Shown here piece by piece: positions 59,245 to 64,000 of a DNA stretch of 64,000 nucleotides. Origin of the DNA: Adlercreutzia wanghongyangiae (GTDB lineage: Bacteria; Actinomycetota; Coriobacteriia; Coriobacteriales; Eggerthellaceae); contig NZ_JAYMFF010000011.1 in NCBI RefSeq assembly GCF_035989245.1, positions 127,366-191,365 on the forward strand, written 5' to 3'. The notes below the pieces were generated by a model that saw nothing but the letters and a program-made list of their open reading frames with translations, did no database searches and had not been told where the DNA came from. Numbering within the stretch: the stretch's first letter is position 1; every line of letters begins with the position of its first letter. A program made the translations under genes and the position numbers.

Positions 59245-60039
59245 CTACCCCAGGGCCACGTCCAGGATCATCATCAGCACGAAGCCGAAGGCCACGCCGA
59301 TGGTGCCGATGTTGGCGTGACGCCCCTGCTGGGTTTGGGGAATCAGCTCCTCGGTGACCACGTACATCATGGCCCCGGCAGCGAAGGCCAGCACATAGGG
59401 CAGAAGTGGAGTCACAAGCCCCGTAATAGCCAGCATGAGCAGAGCGCCCACTGGCTCCACCGCGCCGCACAGGGCGCCCGCCGCAAAGGCCCGAGGTCGC
59501 GAGAGGCCGTTGGCCACCAAAGGCAGCGACACGATGGCGCCTTCGGGCACGTTCTGGATGGCGATACCGATGGAAAGCGCCACCACGGCGGCAAGGGCGA
59601 TGGTGGAGTCACCCGCCAAAAAGCCCGCGAGCACCACGCCCACGGCCATGCCCTCGGGCAGATTATGAATAGCCAGCGCCGCCATCATCATCGCGGGCTT
59701 CTTCAGTGTTGAGGCCGGACCCTCGGGCTCGTCGGAACCCACATGCAAGTGCGGCGTGAAGTGATCGATGGCCAGAAGCAGGAACATACCGCCCAGAAAT
59801 CCCACCGTGGCAGGCAGCCACGCCGGCAACCCCGAGTCTTCGGCAGCCGCCAGAGCCGGCATGATAAGACTCCACACACTGGCGGCAATCATGACACCGG
59901 CTGCAAAACCCAGAAGCGCCTTGGTGAATCGCTCGGACATGCCATGGCGCATGAGGAACACCAGCGCCGCACCCAGGGTGTTCCCCAGAAACGGCACAGC
60001 GAGCGCGACAACCACGCCAACGACAACGGAGCCCTCCAT
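59245..60039 (-). CDS. ZIP-family divalent metal transporter
   Basis: 264 residues, eight hydrophobic helices, GufA/ZupT type. Metal-site helices read AIHNLPEGMAVGV and IAIQNVPEGAIVSLPL, with the loop HFTPHLHVGSDEPEG rich in His. Imports zinc, iron or manganese. ATG at 60039 follows AAGGGAGG; the open frame to 60243 includes an extra hydrophobic stretch without a start signal. Confidence 0.92.
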   Translation of the reverse strand: MEGSVVVGVVVALAVPFLGNTLGAALVFLMRHGMSERFTKALLGFAAGVMIAASVWSLIMPALAAAEDSGLPAWLPATVGFLGGMFLLLAIDHFTPHLHVGSDEPEGPASTLKKPAMMMAALAIHNLPEGMAVGVVLAGFLAGDSTIALAAVVALSIGIAIQNVPEGAIVSLPLVANGLSRPRAFAAGALCGAVEPVGALLMLAITGLVTPLLPYVLAFAAGAMMYVVTEELIPQTQQGRHANIGTIGVAFGFVLMMILDVALG

Positions 60040-60367
60040 AGCGCCTCCCTTGAAACAAGCATAAAAAACGATGCCCGAGCCAAGGGCAGTCAGAAAGCAA
60101 ATCATCCCTCCCAAGCGACTCGCTTCTTCTGACCCTCGACTCGGACATTGCATACTATACCGCTTCTCGCGCCAACGCGCCCCGGTCACTTCCCGCCTGT
60201 TACTGGCCCGTAGCAGGTTGCCGCCGCAAACGGCATCCAGCAACCGGACGAGACCCCGGGAGAAAGCGGACGGCTTGCGGGCCGCCCCTCTGCCGATCTG
60301 CTGACAGTCGGACGGTTGCCCGACGACGCCGTCTCGGCTAGGCTATGGGAAAACGGAAGGAAGAAAC
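60040..60367. other. Divergent intergenic region, no gene supported
   Basis: 328 bases between the ZIP transporter and the PAP2 phosphatase starts. No strong promoter pair or palindrome was identified. Confidence 0.4.
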
Positions 60368-60940
60368 GTGAACGAACTTGCCCTTTTGGACATCATGCAA
60401 ACGTGGCACACCCCGTGGCTGGACACCCTGGTGGCCGCTTTCACCAGCACGAGCGACCATGGGGAGCTGTGGATTGTCCTCGGCCTCGTGCTGCTGTGCT
60501 TCCGCCGCACCCGCAAAGCCGGCGTAGGCGTGCTCGTAGCTGTGGCGCTGGGCGCCGTGGTCACAAACCTGCTGGTGAAGCCGCTGATCATGCGTCCACG
60601 GCCGTGCGACGTGAACGCCGCCGTAGCCATGATCGTGCCGCGCCCCCACGGCTCATCGTTCCCCTCGGGCCACACGACGGCCGCCTTTGCCGCGGCGGCA
60701 GCTCTGTGGTTCGCGCGCAACCCGAAAGCGCCCGCGGGCCTTATCGCCGGCGTCACCGTGGCCGCCGTGCTTATGGGGCTTTCGCGCATGTACTGCTACG
60801 TCCATTACCCCACCGACGTGCTGGCCGGCATGGTGGTGGGGGTGCTGGCCGGCTTGGCGGCCGCGCGTATGGTAGACGCCCTCGGAAGACGCCGCCCCAA
60901 GCAGCCCGACATTCCCCGCGGGCCCGGCTCAGCAGCGTAG
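60368..60940 (+). CDS. PAP2-family membrane phosphatase
   Basis: 190 residues, about five hydrophobic helices. The three phosphatase boxes are complete: K-x6-RP (Lys71, Arg78-Pro79), PSGH (99-102) and SR-x5-H-x3-D (Ser139, Arg140, His146, Asp150). Likely recycles undecaprenyl pyrophosphate or dephosphorylates a lipid phosphate on the outer membrane face. GTG start at 60368 follows GGAAGAAAC. C-terminal tail basic and Pro-rich. Confidence 0.9.
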   Translation: MNELALLDIMQTWHTPWLDTLVAAFTSTSDHGELWIVLGLVLLCFRRTRKAGVGVLVAVALGAVVTNLLVKPLIMRPRPCDVNAAVAMIVPRPHGSSFPSGHTTAAFAAAAALWFARNPKAPAGLIAGVTVAAVLMGLSRMYCYVHYPTDVLAGMVVGVLAGLAAARMVDALGRRRPKQPDIPRGPGSAA

Positions 60941-60975
60941 GGGCAAGGCACACACCCACACCCGGGGATGTCCAC

Positions 60976-61001
60976 ATAGGGGCGACCTTCAGGCCGTCCG
61001 C
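60976..61001 (+). repeat. REP-like palindrome, degenerate copy
   Basis: ATAGGGGCGACCTTCAGGCC then GTCCGC. It shares the TAGGGG head and central TTCAGG-like palindrome with the helD copies. Confidence 0.6.
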
Positions 61002-61025
61002 AACCAATATGAACCTTGCTGGACA

Positions 61026-61050
61026 GGCGGGCTAAAGCCCGCCCCTACGG
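61026..61050 (-). repeat. REP-like palindrome, inverted copy
   Basis: GGCGGGCT-aa-AGCCCGCC then CCTACGG. It is the reverse complement of the element at 14401-14425 with one change. With 60976-61001 it forms an inverted pair, as in the helD region. Confidence 0.75.
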
Positions 61051-61150
61051 GACACTCGGACATATGGCAAACCCTCGGATTCGCGGAGGCGCCTCGACCG
61101 GACCCTCGCAGCAATCGTCCGCATCTTCGCCCGCAGCCCGCACCCTCCCG

Positions 61151-62194
61151 TTAATACGAAAGCGCGTGAGGAATGAACAGGCGCTGATAGGTGCTCGTGG
61201 CGAAGCGGTCGGTCATGCCGGCGATGTAGTCGGTCACCGCACGCAGGTCATTGCCATCGGAGATGGCCCGGTAGTCAGCCGGCACCTCGTCGATGTGCGC
61301 TGCGTAGTAGTCGAACAAGTCGCCGATGAGGTGCGTCGCCTTCTCCACTTCGGCCATCACGGGCGGGGCCGTGTACACGTTGGCGAACAGGAAGGACCGC
61401 AGTTCCATCATGGCATCCCACACCGGCTGGCTCATGCGGATGTCGCCCTCGGCGGTCGAGGTTTCCACCATATCGCGCACGAGCGTCTCGATGCGAGCGG
61501 AATGGTCGGCGCCGAGTACGCGATGGGTGGTCTCGGGCAGGTCGGCCTCACGCAGGATGCCCGCGCGAATAGCGTCGTCGATGTCGTGGTTCACGTATGC
61601 GATGCGGTCGGCCGTGGCCACGATGCGCCCTTCCAGCGTCTCGGCGCGCAGGTTCCCCGTGTGGTTCAGGATGCCATCGCGCACCTCGGCCGTGAGGTTC
61701 AGGCCCGCACCGCCGTTCTCGATGCGCTCCACCACGCGCACCGACTGCTCGTTGTGACGGTAGAGCCGCGCCGCCTCGGGACTGGCCGGGTCGATGCCCG
61801 CATGGCGGGCCAGGGCCGCCGCGAGCGCCGCCTCACCGGTATGCCCGAAAGGCGTGTGGCCCAGATCGTGACCGAGGGAGATGGCCTCGGTAAGGTCCTC
61901 GTTCAGCCCGAGGGCCCGCGTGATGGTGCGAGCAATCTGCGCCACTTCCAGCGTATGCGTCAGCCGCGTGCGGAAATGGTCGCCCTCGGAGGCGAGGAAC
62001 ACCTGGGTTTTGTGGGAGAGGCGTCGGAACGACTTCGAATGCAAAATCTTGTCGCGATCGCGCTGGTAGTCGGTACGCAGTACATCGGGTGCGCTCGATC
62101 GGTCGCGTCCCTCGGACTCGGCCGCCAGCGACGCGTCTTCCGCCAGCTGATCGCGCTCGCGCTGCTCTTGATCCTCCCGACCGATGACGCGCAT
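61151..62194 (-). CDS. dgt: Deoxyguanosinetriphosphate triphosphohydrolase-like protein (HD domain)
   Basis: 347 residues. HD-domain metal ligands: His80 in RLTHTLEVAQIART, His109-Asp110 in LGHDLGHTPFGHTGE, and a later Asp in VATADRIAYVNHDID. Conserved SKSFRRLSHKTQVF region precedes them. Hydrolyses dNTPs to nucleosides and triphosphate, adjusting nucleotide pools. ATG at 62194 follows AAGGGAGG. Its promoter shares the AT-rich block at 62300-62316 with the divergent small ORF. Confidence 0.93.
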   Translation of the reverse strand: MRVIGREDQEQRERDQLAEDASLAAESEGRDRSSAPDVLRTDYQRDRDKILHSKSFRRLSHKTQVFLASEGDHFRTRLTHTLEVAQIARTITRALGLNEDLTEAISLGHDLGHTPFGHTGEAALAAALARHAGIDPASPEAARLYRHNEQSVRVVERIENGGAGLNLTAEVRDGILNHTGNLRAETLEGRIVATADRIAYVNHDIDDAIRAGILREADLPETTHRVLGADHSARIETLVRDMVETSTAEGDIRMSQPVWDAMMELRSFLFANVYTAPPVMAEVEKATHLIGDLFDYYAAHIDEVPADYRAISDGNDLRAVTDYIAGMTDRFATSTYQRLFIPHALSY

Positions 62195-62281
62195 ACCGCC
62201 TCCCTTCCCGTCGATTGGGCAGGCATTCCGCCTTTTGGCCAGTGTAGCAAAAGCTACTGGCCGACAATAAGACAAATTCAC

Positions 62282-62310
62282 TTCAATTATTAGAACGTAT
62301 GTACTATAAT
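62282..62310 (+). promoter_or_regulatory. Strong promoter of the 30-residue hydrophobic ORF
   Basis: Consensus TATAAT at 62305-62310, with TTCAAT 17 bp upstream (62282-62287). The mirror image TATAAT also occurs on the minus strand (62311-62316), so the block may fire both ways, serving dgt on the other side. Confidence 0.6.
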
Positions 62311-62333
62311 ATTATACGCAGGTGGCAGGGCCG

Positions 62334-62353
62334 ACCTCTTGGCTCCAGGAGGT
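62334..62353 (+). promoter_or_regulatory. Ribosome-binding-site-sequestering hairpin
   Basis: ACCTCTTG (62334-62341) pairs over 8 bp, with one G-U, with CAGGAGGT (62346-62353), which contains the AGGAGG site of the ORF that starts at 62358. The 4-nt loop makes a compact stem that would hide the site in the full-length mRNA. Confidence 0.65.
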
Positions 62354-62357
62354 TCCC

Positions 62358-62450
62358 ATGGTTACTTGGTCAGATCTTTTCGCGTTCTGCCTCGTTGTAA
62401 TAGCGGCGTTCAATCTTGCGTTGGAGCTTGCGCGGCGTAAGAAAGAGTAA
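62358..62450 (+). CDS. 30-residue hydrophobic peptide, candidate type I toxin
   Basis: Small membrane peptide: MVTWSDLFAF at the N-terminus, a hydrophobic stretch over residues 7-24, and the basic end RRKKE. Length, single helix and charged tail resemble the TxpA/BsrG/holin-like toxin family, which damage the membrane. It has AGGAGG five bases upstream of ATG inside a sequestering hairpin, a consensus -10 upstream, and a strong promoter on the opposite strand just downstream that would make an antisense RNA. It lies between dgt and the AICAR transformylase gene. Family membership is by resemblance; no homologue search was done. Confidence 0.68.
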   Translation: MVTWSDLFAFCLVVIAAFNLALELARRKKE

Positions 62451-62540
62451 GACCGCCCCCGCCTAACAGCGGAAGCGGCCCCTCAGTCACAATAGTAGTG
62501 ATGTATTGTGAGGCGGCCTGCCGTCGCACCGGCGGCCACC
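62440..62540 (-). ncRNA. Candidate antisense RNA (type I antitoxin)
   Basis: Predicted from a promoter at 62547-62575 on the minus strand and a terminator at 62453-62478. About 100 nt, complementary to the 3' end and 3' untranslated region of the small hydrophobic ORF's mRNA. It contains a perfect 8-bp stem TCACAATA/TATTGTGA (62487-62511), a possible kissing loop. Ends are estimates. Confidence 0.55.
62453..62478 (-). terminator. Terminator of the candidate antisense RNA
   Basis: On the minus strand CCGCTTCCGC pairs with GCGGGGGCGG (two G-U pairs) around a 6-nt loop, followed by TCTTACTCTTTCTT. Confidence 0.6.
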
Positions 62541-62550
62541 TGCTTTATTA
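62515..62550 (+). terminator. Possible terminator of the hydrophobic-peptide mRNA
   Basis: GGCC-t-GCCG pairs with CGGC-GGCC (one bulge) around TCGCAC, followed after 6 nt by TTTATTATAA. If used, the mRNA overlaps the antisense RNA over its whole length. Confidence 0.45.
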
Positions 62551-62575
62551 TAAGCCCCGCGATCCCCGCGGTCAA
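62547..62575 (-). promoter_or_regulatory. Near-consensus sigma-70 promoter for the antisense RNA
   Basis: On the minus strand TTGACC (62570-62575), exactly 17 bp, then TATAAT (62547-62552). It begins immediately after the stop codon of the AICAR transformylase gene, faces the small ORF and has no coding gene of its own. Confidence 0.75.
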
Positions 62576-62577
62576 TC

Positions 62578-63756
62578 TTAGTGGTGGAACAGGCGCATGC
62601 CGGTGAAGGCCATGGCGATGCTGTACTTGTTCGCCACCTCGATGACGTTGTCGTCGCGGATGGAGCCGCCCGGCTCGGCGATGTACTCCACGCCCGACTT
62701 GCGGGCGCGTTCCACGTTGTCGCCGAAGGGGAAAAACGCGTCCGACCCCACGGTCACGCCGCTCATCTGGGCAATCCAGGCCTTCTTCTCCTCGCGGGTC
62801 AGCGGCTCGGGGCGCTCGGTGAACACGCGCTGCCACTCGCCGTCGGCCAGCACATCTTCCCACTCGTCGGAGATGTACACGTCGATGGCGTTGTCGCGGT
62901 CGGGACGGCGGATGCCCTCCACGAAGGGCAGACCCAGCACGCGCGGATGCTGGCGCAGCCACCAGTTGTCGGCCTTGCTGCCCGCCAGGCGCGTGCAGTG
63001 GATGCGGCTCTGCTGGCCCGCGCCCACGCCGATGGCCTGGCCGTCCTTCACGTAGCACACCGAGTTGGACTGTGTGTACTTCAGCGTGATGAGCGCCACG
63101 ATCATGTCGATCTTCGCCTCGGCGGGAATCTCCTTGTTCTCGGTCACCACGTTTTCCAGCAGCGCCTCGTTGATCTCGAAGTTGTTGTGGCCCTGCTCGA
63201 AGGTGATGCCGAACACGTCCTTCAGCTCGGTCTCGGCCGGCTCGTAGGTCGGGTCGATCTGCACCACGTTGAAGGAGCCCTTGCGCTTGGTCTTCAAGAT
63301 CTCCAGCGCCTCGTCGGTGTAGCCCGGCGCAATAATGCCGTCGGACACTTCCTTGGCCAGATAGCGCGCCACGTCGGCATCGCACACATCCGACAGCGCC
63401 GCCCAGTCGCCGTAGGAGCACAGGCGGTCGGCACCGCGAGCGCGAATATAGGCGCAGGCGATGGGCGACAGCTCGCCTTCCTCCTCCACGAAGTACATGG
63501 CGCGGTCGGTGTCGGTCAACGGGCGGCCCACCGCTGCACCAGCCGGCGACACGTGCTTGAAGGACGCCGCCGCGGGCAGCCCCGTGGCTTCCTTCAGCTC
63601 GCGCACGAGCTGCCAGGAGTTGAAGGCATCCAGGAAGTTGATGAAGCCGGGCTTGCCGTTCAGCACCTGAATGGGCAGATCGCTGCCGTCCTTCATGAAG
63701 ATGCGCGAGGGCTTCTGATTCGGATTGCAGCCGTACTTCAGCTCAAGTTCGTTCAT
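62578..63756 (-). CDS. purH: Stand-alone AICAR transformylase (phosphoribosylaminoimidazolecarboxamide formyltransferase)
   Basis: 392 residues. Corresponds to the transformylase domain of PurH: LKYGCNPNQKPSRI, LNGKPGFINFLDAFNSWQLV, AAASFKHVSPAGAAVG (catalytic Lys-His), IHCTRLAGSKADNWWLRQHP, SDAFFPFGDNVERA and GGSIRDDNVIEVANKYSIAM. The IMP cyclohydrolase domain of bifunctional PurH is missing from this chain, and a separate enzyme appears to be encoded just upstream. Performs the ninth step of purine synthesis using formyl-tetrahydrofolate. ATG follows AAGGAG. Confidence 0.94.
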   Translation of the reverse strand: MNELELKYGCNPNQKPSRIFMKDGSDLPIQVLNGKPGFINFLDAFNSWQLVRELKEATGLPAAASFKHVSPAGAAVGRPLTDTDRAMYFVEEEGELSPIACAYIRARGADRLCSYGDWAALSDVCDADVARYLAKEVSDGIIAPGYTDEALEILKTKRKGSFNVVQIDPTYEPAETELKDVFGITFEQGHNNFEINEALLENVVTENKEIPAEAKIDMIVALITLKYTQSNSVCYVKDGQAIGVGAGQQSRIHCTRLAGSKADNWWLRQHPRVLGLPFVEGIRRPDRDNAIDVYISDEWEDVLADGEWQRVFTERPEPLTREEKKAWIAQMSGVTVGSDAFFPFGDNVERARKSGVEYIAEPGGSIRDDNVIEVANKYSIAMAFTGMRLFHH

Positions 63757-63790
63757 GATTCTCCTTATCGTTGCTGTAGGTCACCGAGGG

Positions 63791-63902
63791 CGAAGCTGCG
63801 CGGTATTCTGATTCGCTCAGACAGTCCTCGCTTTGTGGAAATGCCCACTGGGCATTTCCAGTCGCTGCGGAACTCGCTCGGTCAGAACACCCCGCATCTT
63901 CG
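63791..63902. repeat. Long imperfect palindrome between two purine genes
   Basis: Outer 21-nt arms (63791-63811 and 63882-63902) pair at 18 positions. At the tip TGGAAATGCCCA and TGGGCATTTCCA (63836-63860) form a perfect 12-bp dyad. It fills most of the 177-bp gap and would be a large stem-loop in any transcript crossing it. Confidence 0.7.
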
Positions 63903-63933
63903 CTAAGCTCAACCTCCGTTGAGATGCGTGCAA

Positions 63934-64000
63934 TTAGTCGCCGAGGTTCTTGTTGTAGAGGGTGACCTTGCCGCCGACGTTGGCGTACAGGCTCACCTTG
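63934..64000 (-). CDS. C-terminal end of a probable IMP cyclohydrolase, truncated by the window edge
   Basis: Only 22 codons are visible, ending KVSLYANVGGKVTLYNKNLG then D and stop. The frame is open to the edge. The position, upstream of and in line with a transformylase that lacks its cyclohydrolase domain, makes a separate IMP cyclohydrolase the natural candidate, as in other Coriobacteriia. The identity is inferred from context more than from sequence. Confidence 0.5.
   Translation of the reverse strand, partial: KVSLYANVGGKVTLYNKNLGD

Noticed and set aside
1..64000. tRNA, rRNA and complete insertion sequences
   Set aside because: None were recognised by eye on either strand. A tRNAscan or covariance search was not possible, so a missed tRNA cannot be fully excluded.

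Overview
The window is high-GC, densely coded bacterial DNA that looks like the class Coriobacteriia, most likely family Eggerthellaceae (Eggerthella/Gordonibacter/Adlercreutzia/Slackia-like). The reasons are: several TAT-exported lipoprotein flavoprotein reductases, three of them beside polytopic membrane proteins ending in a LuxR-type helix-turn-helix; a stand-alone AICAR transformylase next to what is probably a separate IMP cyclohydrolase; and a GC-rich third codon position throughout. No rRNA, tRNA, CRISPR array, prophage or complete insertion sequence was seen.

Layout. 1-5 kb: 3' part of an AGCS alanine symporter and a SWIM-SNF2 helicase. 5-9 kb: membrane LuxR regulator divergent from a TAT flavoprotein. 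8.8-17.3 kb: DUF4143 ATPase preceded by two hairpins; an operon-like run of deformylase-like protein, HelD-like ATPase and ABC exporter, with REP-like repeats inside the helD reading frame; a membrane-anchored unknown and a LysR regulator. 17.4-24.1 kb: a flavoprotein island with two intact reductases, one gutted copy, one chimeric remnant, a HepT-MntA toxin-antitoxin pair lying between duplicated flavoprotein ends, and a second membrane LuxR. 24-32 kb: ABC-F ATPase, MFS exporter, YycJ-like hydrolase, then a solute-binding lipoprotein overlapped by a hybrid histidine kinase. 32-38 kb: triple-RidA protein, PAS hybrid kinase, toxin remnant and small lipoprotein/membrane proteins. 38-46 kb: MGMT-like repair protein, a deoxyinosine glycosylase/NAD(P)HX epimerase fusion, an anion permease, a fluoride channel, and a redox cluster (ferredoxin-type aldo/keto reductase, LysR, second aldo/keto reductase, CMD-cupin fusion). 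46-54 kb: hipBA, amino-acid permease, third membrane LuxR/flavoprotein pair. 54-64 kb: HypB, S10 peptidase, ABC exporter, ZIP transporter, PAP2 phosphatase, dGTPase, a tiny hydrophobic ORF with type I toxin-antitoxin architecture, AICAR transformylase, and the end of a probable IMP cyclohydrolase.

How the genes fit together. The exported flavoproteins are the kind that reduce organic electron acceptors at the cell surface; each is paired with a membrane LuxR or a LysR, so the likely logic is substrate-induced respiration or detoxification. Sensing is also prominent elsewhere: a binding-protein/kinase pair and a soluble PAS kinase. Three toxin-antitoxin loci look intact (HepT-MntA, HipBA and the proposed type I locus) and one RelE/ParE-like remnant is present.

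The most notable unexplained structures are (a) the proposed type I toxin-antitoxin locus at 62.3-62.6 kb, with a sequestered ribosome binding site and a strong convergent antisense promoter; (b) a family of four intergenic elements of 138-177 bp with long inverted ends and a shared internal motif; (c) REP-like palindromes and 18-bp tandem repeats translated as the N-terminus of the HelD-like protein; and (d) gene debris around the HepT-MntA pair. All names rest on reading motifs by eye; no database search was run.
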